Below the pieces are notes generated by a model that was not told where the DNA came from, made no database searches, and was given only the letters and a program-made list of their open reading frames with translations. Made by a program: the position numbers and the translations under genes. A stretch of DNA of 64,000 bases, taken from the NCBI RefSeq assembly GCF_000524475.1, contig NZ_BAVQ01000009.1, positions 1 through 64,000 of the forward strand, given 5' to 3'. The first letter of the stretch is position 1; the number at the start of each line of letters is the position of its first letter. Shown one piece after another: positions 24,700 to 32,594 of the stretch. The DNA comes from Tomitella biformata AHU 1821 (GTDB lineage: Bacteria > Actinomycetota > Actinomycetes > Mycobacteriales > Mycobacteriaceae).

Positions 24700-25908
24700 A
24701 TGACCACACATACCCCCTCTGATCTGGCTGCCTTCACGGAGAAGGCCCGGACTTGGCTCGCCACCGTCGCCCTCCCCCGCTCGAGCAGCAAGTGGGGGGA
24801 AGGTTCGGATTCCGTGGCGGTGTTCGAGAACTGGACCGCCGCCGAGGAACGCGCGCACACCGATGCCATCGCGGCCTATGAGCAGCAGAAGTTCGACGCC
24901 GGCTGGGGCGCATTGACCTCGCCCCAGGTGTACGGCGGCCAAGACCTGCCGATGTCGTACGAGCTCGCCTTTCGCAGCGCAGAAGAAGAGTTCGACGTGC
25001 CCAGGCGCACCGAGATGTTCTCTGTCACACAGAATTTGGTGGCGCCGACCATCGCGCAGTGGGGCACGCCGGACCAGCGTGAACGTTACGTCCGCGCGAT
25101 GCTGCGGACTGACCTCATCGCCTGCCAACTGTTCTCGGAGACCGAGGCTGGCTCCGACCTGGCGGCGGTGCGCACCAAGGCCGTCCTCGATGACTCGGGC
25201 ATGTGGACGCTCAACGGGCACAAGGTGTGGACCTCAGGTGCGCGGGTGGCGGACTTCGGTGTCGCCGTCTGCCGAACCGATCCCAGCGCGCCCAAACACA
25301 AAGGCATGACCGTCTTCCTCGTCCCGATGGACGCCCCGGGGCTCAGTGTGCGGCCAATCCGTCAGATGACCGGCGGCACCTCCTTCAACGAGGTCTACCT
25401 CGAGGACGTGCGCCTCGAGGACCAGTACCGGCTGGGCCCCGTGGGCCAGGGCTGGTCGGTCGCGCTAACCGTGCTGGCCGCGGAGCGGTTGGACGGGGCC
25501 AATCTCGGCCTGGCCAATGCCGACCAAGCGATCGCGCTGGCACAGAACCTCGGCCGCGACCTCACGGAGATCGAGCGCGACAAGGTGGCCGACCTCGCCA
25601 CCCGCATCATGGTCCAACGCATCGCCGGGATGCGCGTGGCACAGGCGATGGTCAACGGCGTCGAACCCGGGCCGGAGGCCTCGCTCGGCAAGCTGCTCGC
25701 CACCGACACGATGGCCCGCACCAGCGAGGTGGCCCGGCTCCTCCTGGGTTCGGATCTCGTCGCCGACCACAGCGGGTGGGGTCGGTTCGCCTGGTCCCAG
25801 CACGTCCTCGGCGCGCCCGGCTACCGCATCGCCGGTGGCACAGACGAGATCCAGCACAACATCATCGCCGAGCGGGTGCTTGGCCTACCTAGGGAGCCTC
25901 GACCATGA
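24700..25908 (+). CDS. Acyl-CoA dehydrogenase
   Basis: A 402-aa FAD-dependent dehydrogenase: QLFSETEAGSDLAAVRTKA (FAD/substrate loop), NGHKVWTSGA, and C-terminal GGTDEIQHNIIAERVLGLP. The short-chain-type catalytic Glu (YEGT) is absent, Gly at that position; the base probably lies elsewhere, as in FadE29-type enzymes. These often work as hetero-oligomers with a partner such as the 5670-6827 protein. It is coupled by ATGA overlap to the kinase gene. Confidence 0.88.
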   Translation: MTTHTPSDLAAFTEKARTWLATVALPRSSSKWGEGSDSVAVFENWTAAEERAHTDAIAAYEQQKFDAGWGALTSPQVYGGQDLPMSYELAFRSAEEEFDVPRRTEMFSVTQNLVAPTIAQWGTPDQRERYVRAMLRTDLIACQLFSETEAGSDLAAVRTKAVLDDSGMWTLNGHKVWTSGARVADFGVAVCRTDPSAPKHKGMTVFLVPMDAPGLSVRPIRQMTGGTSFNEVYLEDVRLEDQYRLGPVGQGWSVALTVLAAERLDGANLGLANADQAIALAQNLGRDLTEIERDKVADLATRIMVQRIAGMRVAQAMVNGVEPGPEASLGKLLATDTMARTSEVARLLLGSDLVADHSGWGRFAWSQHVLGAPGYRIAGGTDEIQHNIIAERVLGLPREPRP

Positions 25909-26867
25909 ATGCCGGACTTCAGCAAAGAGTTTCGGACACCCTCCAGCAGACCCGGGGCCTGACGCTCACCTCGTTCGAGGTCCTTCCGGGCGGGCATTCC
26001 GGACTGACCTACCGGGTTGGCACCGATGGCGGCGACCTCGTGGTCAAGGCTGTGCCGGAGGGCCAGCGCCCCATCGGCCGACATGACATGCTCCGCCAGG
26101 CGGCGATCCTCACCGCACTCGCTGATACCGATGTGCCGGTACCCGGAGTCGTCGCGATCGATCGGTCCGAACCAGCGTGGTTTGCCATGGATCTCATCGT
26201 CGGGGAATCGCTGGAGCCGGTGCTTGATGATCCGGCTGTCCGCGCTGAACTCGCCGCCGCCCGGATGCTTCGAGCGGCGCAGATCCTGCCCCGCCTCCAC
26301 GCCGTCGACTGGCGGACTCTCCCCGATGCGGGCGAGGCGCTGACGCCCGCGGACGAGCTCGCGCGCTGGGCAAAGACCCTACATGCGGTGCCACCGGCCT
26401 TGGTCGAGGGCGGCGAGCAGCTTCTCGAGCTCCTCGCAGCCACAGTCCCTGCCCCCATGGCTCCGACACTTGTGCACGGAGACTACCGACTGGGCAATAT
26501 CATCTCGGCTGATCTTGAGCCGGCGGCGCTCATCGACTGGGAAATTTGGAGCATCGGCGATCCACGCGTCGAGTTGGGTTGGTTCCTCGTGTTCGCCGAC
26601 GGCGCCAACTTCCCCGGTGTCGGCCGCGAGGTCCCTGGCCTCCCCAGCGCGGCAGAACTGATCGCCGCCTATACCGAGTCTGCGGACGGACTCCCCGACA
26701 TGGCGTGGTTCAACGCTCTGGGGCGGCTAAAGATGGCCGCCATCATGGGCCACAACCTGCGCCGACACCGCGAGGGCCGGCATCACGACCCCGCTCAAGA
26801 GATGCTCCCCGCCACAATCAACCGGCTCATCGAAACCGGTACCGCCCTGCTGTCCGCTGCGCACTAA
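25905..26867 (+). CDS. Aminoglycoside-phosphotransferase-like kinase (ACAD10/11- and LvaA-type)
   Basis: A 320-aa APH-fold kinase. The catalytic loop VHGDYRLGNII is at about residues 190-200 and the metal-binding IDWEIWSIGDPRVELGW replaces the DFG of protein kinases. That DWE-x-x-x-IGDP form is characteristic of the kinase domain of ACAD10/ACAD11 and of LvaA, which phosphorylates 4-hydroxyacyl-CoA. The next gene but 32 bp is an acyl-CoA dehydrogenase of the matching type. I infer that the pair converts a hydroxyacyl-CoA to the enoyl-CoA by phosphorylation and elimination. It is not an antibiotic-resistance gene by context. Confidence 0.85.
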   Translation: MNAGLQQRVSDTLQQTRGLTLTSFEVLPGGHSGLTYRVGTDGGDLVVKAVPEGQRPIGRHDMLRQAAILTALADTDVPVPGVVAIDRSEPAWFAMDLIVGESLEPVLDDPAVRAELAAARMLRAAQILPRLHAVDWRTLPDAGEALTPADELARWAKTLHAVPPALVEGGEQLLELLAATVPAPMAPTLVHGDYRLGNIISADLEPAALIDWEIWSIGDPRVELGWFLVFADGANFPGVGREVPGLPSAAELIAAYTESADGLPDMAWFNALGRLKMAAIMGHNLRRHREGRHHDPAQEMLPATINRLIETGTALLSAAH

Positions 26868-26899
26868 CCGGCCCACTTTTCCCCGCCTGGAGGCTCATC

Positions 26900-28102
26900 A
26901 TGGATTTCTCCTACTCTCCCAAGACCGTCGAGTTAGCCGAAAAGCTCGAATCCTTCATGGCCGACCATGTGTTCCCGGCCGAGCGCGTCTACGACGAGCA
27001 GATCGCCGCCAACGCCAATCCGCACGAGCAACCGCAGATCATGCGTAACCTGCAACAGATCGCCCGGGACCAGGGCCTGTGGAACCTGTTCATGACCCAC
27101 GACGGGCTGGGTGCCGGCCTCACCAATCTCGAGTACGCGCCCCTCGCCGAGATCGTCGGCCGCTCGATCATCGGCAACGAGGCGATCAACTGCTCCGCGC
27201 CGGACACCGGCAACATGGAGATCCTGACCATGTACGGGACCGAGGCGCAGAAAGAGCAGTGGCTCAAGCCGCTGCTCGACTGCGACATCCGCTCCGCCTT
27301 CGCGATGACCGAGCCGGCGGTGGCGTCCTCGGACGCCACCAACATCACCTCGACGATCATCCGGGACGGCGACGAATACGTCCTCAACGGCCGCAAGTGG
27401 TACACCTCCGGCATCCTCGACCCCGATTGCAAGCTGATCATCTTCATGGGCAAGTCCGATCCGGACGGCCCCACCTATCGGCAGCAGTCCATGATCTTGG
27501 TGCCGGCCGACGCGCCGGGCGTCGAGGTGCTCCGCGACCTGCCCATGTTCGGCTTCACGGATCGGCTCGGCCACGGTGAGGTCCAGTTCACGGACGTGCG
27601 GGTGCCGGTGACGAACATGCTCGGGGCCGAGGGCGACGGCTTCGCCATTGCGCAGGGACGACTGGGGCCGGGCCGGATGCATTACGCGATGCGCGCTGTC
27701 GGTATCGCGGAGCGGGCCCTGGAGATGATGGTCCGACGATCGCTGGAGCGCGTCGCGTTCGGCGAGCCGCTGGCCAATCGCGGCGTCATCCGCGAGTGGA
27801 TCGCGCGTAGCCGCATCGACATCGATCAGATCCGGCTCCAAGTGCTGTACGCCTCGTGGCTGATGGACACCCAGGGCAATGCCTCCGCACGGTCGGAGGT
27901 GGCGGCGATCAAGGTCTCGGCCATGGACATCGCCCACGAGGTGGTCAACCGCGCCGTGCAGACCTTCGGCGCCGCCGGAGTCAGCAACGACACCATCCTC
28001 GCTCGGCTGCACGCCATCACGCGAGCACTGCAGATCGCCGACGGGCCCAATGAGGTCCATCTGCGCACCATCGCCCGACTGGAGATCAAGAAATACTCAT
28101 GA
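26900..28102 (+). CDS. Acyl-CoA dehydrogenase, ACAD10/11 (LvaC) type
   Basis: A 400-aa acyl-CoA dehydrogenase: SAFAMTEPAVASSDATNI (FAD loop), RKWYTSGILDPDCKLIIFMGK, and C-terminal DGPNEVHLRTIARLEI, features of the ACAD10/11 subgroup rather than classical FadE. It follows the kinase gene by 32 bp and overlaps the next SDR by ATGA. In levulinate catabolism the corresponding LvaC acts with LvaA on 4-phosphoacyl-CoA. The start at 26900 has CTGGAGG upstream; the longer open frame before it is spurious. Confidence 0.88.
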   Translation: MDFSYSPKTVELAEKLESFMADHVFPAERVYDEQIAANANPHEQPQIMRNLQQIARDQGLWNLFMTHDGLGAGLTNLEYAPLAEIVGRSIIGNEAINCSAPDTGNMEILTMYGTEAQKEQWLKPLLDCDIRSAFAMTEPAVASSDATNITSTIIRDGDEYVLNGRKWYTSGILDPDCKLIIFMGKSDPDGPTYRQQSMILVPADAPGVEVLRDLPMFGFTDRLGHGEVQFTDVRVPVTNMLGAEGDGFAIAQGRLGPGRMHYAMRAVGIAERALEMMVRRSLERVAFGEPLANRGVIREWIARSRIDIDQIRLQVLYASWLMDTQGNASARSEVAAIKVSAMDIAHEVVNRAVQTFGAAGVSNDTILARLHAITRALQIADGPNEVHLRTIARLEIKKYS

Positions 28103-28851
28103 GCACAGACTTGACCGGAAAAGTAGCGCTGGTGACCGGAGCCAGCCGCGGCCTGGGGCTGGCTATCGCCCGCGGGCTCAAAGAGGCCGGCGCCACCGTC
28201 ATCGTGTCCAGCCGCAAGATCGAGGCCTGCGATGAGGTCGTCGCCGCCCTCGACGGGGGCCCCGGCGAGGCGTACCCGCTGGCCCTGCACGTTGGCCGCT
28301 GGGACGAGCTCGAGCCCGCCGTCGACGGCATCATCGAGCGCCACGGCCGGCTCGACATCCTGGTCAACAACGCCGGGATCGCGCCGCTGGCAGACAACCT
28401 GATGTCGGTCTCGGAAGCCTTGTGGGACAAGACTATCGAGGTCAACGTGAAGGGCCCTTTCCGCCTCATGGCAGTGGTCGGGGACCGCATGCGCGCGGCC
28501 GGCGGCGGCTCCATCATCAATATCTCGAGCATCGGTGCGCTCCGACCGAGCCCCGCCGAGGCCATGTACGCGGCCGCCAAGAGCGGGCTCAACGCGTTAA
28601 CGCAGGCCTTCGCCCAGGAATACGCTCCGACAGTGCGGGTCAACTGCGTCCTGCCAGGGAGCTTCGCCACCGATATGGCCGAGAACTGGGACGAGGAGTT
28701 CATCGGCCTGGTCACGGACGGGCTGCCGGCTGGCCGCCTCGGGGATCCGCGGGAGATCGCGGGCATGGTGACGCACCTCGCGGGCGACAACGCCGGTTAC
28801 ACCACCGGGGCGTTGATCCCGGTGGATGGCGGCCGGACCGCGGTCTACTGA
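28099..28851 (+). CDS. SDR-family oxidoreductase
   Basis: A 250-aa classical SDR: TGASRGLG at about 13-20, LVNNAGIAP, catalytic Ser in NISSIGAL, YAAAKSG, and C-terminal GALIPVDGGRTAVY. An Arg/Ser after beta-2 (SSRKIEA) suggests NADP(H). It is coupled by ATGA to the preceding acyl-CoA dehydrogenase. It probably acts on a hydroxyacyl-CoA or cyclic alcohol of the pathway. Confidence 0.87.
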   Translation: MSTDLTGKVALVTGASRGLGLAIARGLKEAGATVIVSSRKIEACDEVVAALDGGPGEAYPLALHVGRWDELEPAVDGIIERHGRLDILVNNAGIAPLADNLMSVSEALWDKTIEVNVKGPFRLMAVVGDRMRAAGGGSIINISSIGALRPSPAEAMYAAAKSGLNALTQAFAQEYAPTVRVNCVLPGSFATDMAENWDEEFIGLVTDGLPAGRLGDPREIAGMVTHLAGDNAGYTTGALIPVDGGRTAVY

Positions 28852-28865
28852 CGGAGATGACAAAT

Positions 28866-29648
28866 ATGACCGAATCAACCACAGCAGAACTATTGTCAGG
28901 AATGTTCGGCCTCCACGGCAAGACCGCGGTAGTCACTGGGGCGTCATCGGGGCTCGGGCTGGGTTTCGCCACCACGCTCGCCGCGGCTGGCGCGACCGTG
29001 GTGGCCGCGGCCCGGCGGCTCGACCGGCTCGAGCAACTCGCCGCAGACAATCCGACGATCATCCCTGTGCAGTGCGATGTCACCTCCGATACCGACCGCC
29101 AAGCGCTCATCGAGCGGGCTTTCAAGGTGACGGGCACCGTCGACATCCTCATCAACAACGCGGGGATGCCGGGGCCCCCGGACGCCGAGCAGGAGACTGC
29201 GGAGGGATTCTCGTCCCTCCTCGATCTGAATTTGGCGGCCGGATTCCACCTTTCCACCGCACTGACCCGTCGTCTTGACGAGGGCGCGAGCACCTCCATC
29301 ATCAACATCTCCTCGGTGATCGGCCTCGTGTCGACCGCCCCTATTGGCGGGGCCTCTTATGCCGCGTCCAAGGCGGGCACGCTTGGCATGACCCGAGAGC
29401 TCGCTGGGCAATGGGGCCGGCGTGGGATCCGGGTGAACGCGGTCGTGCCCGGTTGGTTCGACACCGACATGACCGATGGGCTGTTCGCCAACGAGAAGTC
29501 CGCCGGATGGGTTCGCCGGAACACCATGCTCGGCCGAGGCGGCCAGCCCGGCGAGGTCAACGGGGCGATCGTCTTCCTGGCCTCAGATGCCTCGAGTTAC
29601 GTCACCGGCCAGACCCTCGTCGTCGATGGTGGTTGGACGGCGCGATGA
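28866..29648 (+). CDS. SDR-family oxidoreductase
   Basis: A 260-aa SDR: TGASSGLGLG at about 25-34, LINNAGMP, ISSVIGL, YAASKAG, end TLVVDGGWTAR. I choose the ATG at 28866 (MTEST) because GGAG at 28853-28856 is 9 nt upstream; an in-frame ATG at 28857 directly abuts that GGAG. It is the fifth SDR of the island. Presumably it oxidises another hydroxyl, or the same at different stereochemistry. Confidence 0.86.
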   Translation: MTESTTAELLSGMFGLHGKTAVVTGASSGLGLGFATTLAAAGATVVAAARRLDRLEQLAADNPTIIPVQCDVTSDTDRQALIERAFKVTGTVDILINNAGMPGPPDAEQETAEGFSSLLDLNLAAGFHLSTALTRRLDEGASTSIINISSVIGLVSTAPIGGASYAASKAGTLGMTRELAGQWGRRGIRVNAVVPGWFDTDMTDGLFANEKSAGWVRRNTMLGRGGQPGEVNGAIVFLASDASSYVTGQTLVVDGGWTAR

Positions 29649-29674
29649 GCAGGACAACCCCGACTCCGGTGCTC

Positions 29675-29698
29675 CCCTCCGCGATAGATTGCGGAGGG
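29675..29698 (+). terminator. Intra-operon hairpin
   Basis: CCCTCCGC (29675-29682), 8-nt loop, GCGGAGGG (29691-29698) in the 88-bp gap between the SDR and the ligase. There is no T-run, so it is more likely an attenuator or a processing element than a full stop. An exact half-site TCAGTTCA of the regulon dyad follows at 29716-29723. Confidence 0.35.
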
Positions 29699-29736
29699 CG
29701 CAGCGCGCCACAGCATCAGTTCAGAGGTGATTTCGT

Positions 29737-31227
29737 GTGAGAATTCTGGCATCCGAGATGCGCGCCCGTGCGCGCGTGTCTCCCGACCTCGTCGCCGTGA
29801 TCGACCAGTACGGCGAGCATTCGTTGGGCGTGCTGATGGCCGCGGCGGAGGCGATGGCTGGCGCACTCGCCTGGCATACCTCCTCCGCGCCGACCGCCAT
29901 CGTCGCCGCCGACAACAGCTGGCGCACCCTCGCCTCCGCGATCGCCGTCGGGCTCCGCGGCGGTGTCGTCGCGGTACTGAGCCCCCATGCCACGGCCGGA
30001 GAGTTCGCGCTCGCTCTCGCCGACATCGAGCCCGACGTCGTGATCGCCGACCAGTCCATCGCCGAGCGATGGGGCGTCGACGCGGAGGATTTCCCCCACC
30101 TGCTGCCCGGCTGCGCCGGTCGAGACATCCTGGCCGCCAGCCAGTTCGGCTCGATCGATCGGTGGCGGGACGGAGCCGTGATCGCCATGACCTCCGGCAG
30201 CACCGGCAGGCCAAAATGCGTGGTGCAGACCGAGGAAGCGCTCCGATACGCGGCGCAATCGACCATTGATGTCGTCGGGCTGAGGCCAGAGGATGCCATT
30301 GGCGCATTCGTCCCGCTGTCCTCTGTGGCGGCCGCCTGCTTCGGAATGTATCTGCCCGCATATCTCGGTGGCACCATGGTGTGCGTCGAGAGGTGGACCC
30401 CCACGGTTGCGCTCCACGCGATCCGAGACCACCAGGTGGCATGGACCATGCTCGTGCCCACTATGGCGCTGCAGCTGTCGGTCGCCGAGGGCTCTGAGCA
30501 GCCGCTGACCAGCTTGCGCGCGATGACAGTCGGCGGCGGGCCGATGAATGTGCGAGCACTGCAGGAGGCCGAGGAGAAGCTGGGCACAGTGTTCCTGCGC
30601 GTGTTCGGCATGTCGGAGTGCCTCGGGCACACCACCCCGGCCCTCGACGATCCGCCCGAGACGCGTCTCGGGCGTGATGGCCGCCCCTTCCCCGGGACCA
30701 TCGTGCGGGCCGTCGACAGCGCCGGTACCTCCCTGCCCCCCGGGCAGATCGGCGATGCACAGGTCCGCGGACCATCGATGTTCCTGGGATACGCCCGCGA
30801 CGGCGTCCCCCAGTTGCCCGAGCTCACAGCCGACGGCTTCCTGCCCACCGGAGACTTGGTGGAAATCGGGGAAGACGGCTTCATCCAGGTGATGGGCAGG
30901 CAGAAGCAGATCATCATTCGCGGCGGCCGAAACATCGACATCAACGAGGTCGAGAGCGCCATCGCCCACATACCCGGCATCGTGCAGGTGTGCGTCGTGC
31001 CTGTGCCAGACGATCTCCTCGGCGAACGGGCCGCGGCGCTGATCGTCACCGGCGGTGCGGAGATGACTTTGCAATCGGTGACCGAACGGCTCGACCATGC
31101 TGGATTCCCCAAATTCAAATGGCCGGAGTATCTGTTCACGGTCGATGACCTGCCCCAAAACCGCGTCGGGAAGCTCTCCCGGCCCGACGCCGTCCAACTG
31201 GCCCGCGAACTCGCCGGCCAAGCCTGA
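29737..31227 (+). CDS. AMP-forming acyl-CoA ligase
   Basis: A 496-aa ANL-superfamily ligase starting at GTG 29737, with AGAGGTGA 6 nt upstream. Core motifs: MTSGSTGRPKC (P-loop, about 150), VFGMSECLGHT, PTGDLVEIGEDGF, IIIRGGRNIDINEVE, and the adenylation Lys in QNRVGKLSR. It would activate a free carboxylic acid to its CoA thioester with ATP, which is the entry point into the beta-oxidation part of the island. Length and motifs are near to cyclohexanecarboxylate-CoA ligase-type enzymes, but the acid is not identified. Confidence 0.88.
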   Translation: MRILASEMRARARVSPDLVAVIDQYGEHSLGVLMAAAEAMAGALAWHTSSAPTAIVAADNSWRTLASAIAVGLRGGVVAVLSPHATAGEFALALADIEPDVVIADQSIAERWGVDAEDFPHLLPGCAGRDILAASQFGSIDRWRDGAVIAMTSGSTGRPKCVVQTEEALRYAAQSTIDVVGLRPEDAIGAFVPLSSVAAACFGMYLPAYLGGTMVCVERWTPTVALHAIRDHQVAWTMLVPTMALQLSVAEGSEQPLTSLRAMTVGGGPMNVRALQEAEEKLGTVFLRVFGMSECLGHTTPALDDPPETRLGRDGRPFPGTIVRAVDSAGTSLPPGQIGDAQVRGPSMFLGYARDGVPQLPELTADGFLPTGDLVEIGEDGFIQVMGRQKQIIIRGGRNIDINEVESAIAHIPGIVQVCVVPVPDDLLGERAAALIVTGGAEMTLQSVTERLDHAGFPKFKWPEYLFTVDDLPQNRVGKLSRPDAVQLARELAGQA

Positions 31228-31247
31228 ACACAAACCGAGAGGAAATT

Positions 31248-31583
31248 ATGTTCAATCTGATGGTTCTAGCCTCCAGGCCCAGCGACTGGACCCACGAGCA
31301 GTACATCGAGTGGTGGCGCGGCGAGCACGCCGAGGTGACTTACCCGCTGCCGGGGCTGCTGCGCTGGCAGCACACCGAGATTGTGGAGGGGATCGATGAG
31401 AAGTCCGCGGGGTGGGATGGGCTCTCGATCCTGAGCTTCGAATCCCGCGAGGCCTTGGATGCCGCGCTGGCCAGCGACGAGTGGAAGGCTGCCATCGCGC
31501 ACGTTGGGGACATGCGCGGCCGCCGGATGATCTGGTACGGCAACGAGCAGACGATGGTGCCGTTGACCGACTCCGGATCATGA
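31248..31583 (+). CDS. EthD-domain protein
   Basis: A 111-aa ferredoxin-like dimeric alpha/beta barrel (FNLMVLASRPSDWTHEQYIEWWRGEHAEV). EthD-like proteins often accompany degradation operons; a few act as decarboxylases or cyclases, most are unassigned. Conserved Trp and His residues in WWRGEHAE line the likely pocket. It is 20 bp after the ligase gene and overlaps the metallo-hydrolase gene by ATGA. Confidence 0.8.
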   Translation: MFNLMVLASRPSDWTHEQYIEWWRGEHAEVTYPLPGLLRWQHTEIVEGIDEKSAGWDGLSILSFESREALDAALASDEWKAAIAHVGDMRGRRMIWYGNEQTMVPLTDSGS

Positions 31584-32590
31584 CCCTTGAGTGGGTGGAG
31601 CCCGGCTGCCACCCGGTCGCCGACGGCGTCTACCGGATTCCGCTGACGCTGCCCCAGGACGGTCTCCGCGCGGTGAATGTCTATGTGCTCGAGACCGATT
31701 CGGGTCTCGCCCTGATCGACGGCGGATGGCATCGCCCCGACACCTACCTCGAATTCTCGACCGCATTGGCCGAGATCGGACGGAGTCCGGACGAGGTCCA
31801 CGACGTCTACGTCACGCATATTCACCGCGACCACTACACCTTCGCCGTCGAGTTGCGCCGGCGTCATGGGGCACGCGTCCATCTCGGGTCGAAGGAGGCC
31901 GCCGGCCTGGATGAGATCGCCCTCGTCAACAGCAACGTGCCCGAGACGTCCCTTGGCGAGCTTCGGCGGGCTGGCGCCCCCCAGCTCGCCGCGGACGCCT
32001 ACGCGCTCACCGTGGACGAGCCGTTCGACCTGGCAGATTGGGAGACGCCCGACGGCTGGCTCTCCCCCGGCATGCTGCCGCTGGCCGGCCGCAATATCGA
32101 GGCCGTCCACACACCCGGACATACCAAGGGACACATCGTCTTCCACGACCACGACAACTCCCTGTCCTTTACCGGGGACCACATCCTGCCGAGGATCACC
32201 CCCTCGATCGGGTTTGAGCTGGGTAAACCTGATCTGCCGCTGGGGCGGTTCCTCGACTCTTTAACCATGATGGCGGACGACGACACTCACACCGTCGCCC
32301 CCGCCCACGGCGCCGTCGGCGGCAAGGTCGGATCACGGGCGCGCGATCTGCTCAGACATCACGATGTCCGGCTCGACCAGATTCTAGAGATCCTGGATCA
32401 GTGCGGACCCCAGAACGGGCATGCGGTGGCGTCGACCCTGACCTGGACTGGCCGCAATCGCTCGTTCGCCAGCCTCGACACGCTGAACCAGATGTTCGCG
32501 GTGTGCGAGACGATGGCGCATCTCAATCTCCTCGTGGTGCGGGGCGAGCTCTCACTCGGTCACGCGGACGAGGTCAGCGTTTACAGCTGA
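31580..32590 (+). CDS. Metallo-beta-lactamase-fold hydrolase
   Basis: A 336-aa MBL-fold protein. The metal site HxHxDH is visible as HIHRDH near residue 76, with HTPGHTKGH and GDHILPRITPS providing the further ligands. The longer C-terminal helical region (from about 260) suits a thioesterase, lactonase or glyoxalase-II-like enzyme. As the last gene of the operon it may open a lactone or release an acid from CoA. The start is fixed by overlap with the EthD stop codon. Confidence 0.85.
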   Translation: MTLEWVEPGCHPVADGVYRIPLTLPQDGLRAVNVYVLETDSGLALIDGGWHRPDTYLEFSTALAEIGRSPDEVHDVYVTHIHRDHYTFAVELRRRHGARVHLGSKEAAGLDEIALVNSNVPETSLGELRRAGAPQLAADAYALTVDEPFDLADWETPDGWLSPGMLPLAGRNIEAVHTPGHTKGHIVFHDHDNSLSFTGDHILPRITPSIGFELGKPDLPLGRFLDSLTMMADDDTHTVAPAHGAVGGKVGSRARDLLRHHDVRLDQILEILDQCGPQNGHAVASTLTWTGRNRSFASLDTLNQMFAVCETMAHLNLLVVRGELSLGHADEVSVYS

Positions 32591-32594
32591 GGCA

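Noticed and set aside
29716-31233. Minus-strand frames of about 500 codons antisense to the CoA ligase
   Set aside because: Ligase motifs are complete on the plus strand; antisense frames are GC-rich artefacts.
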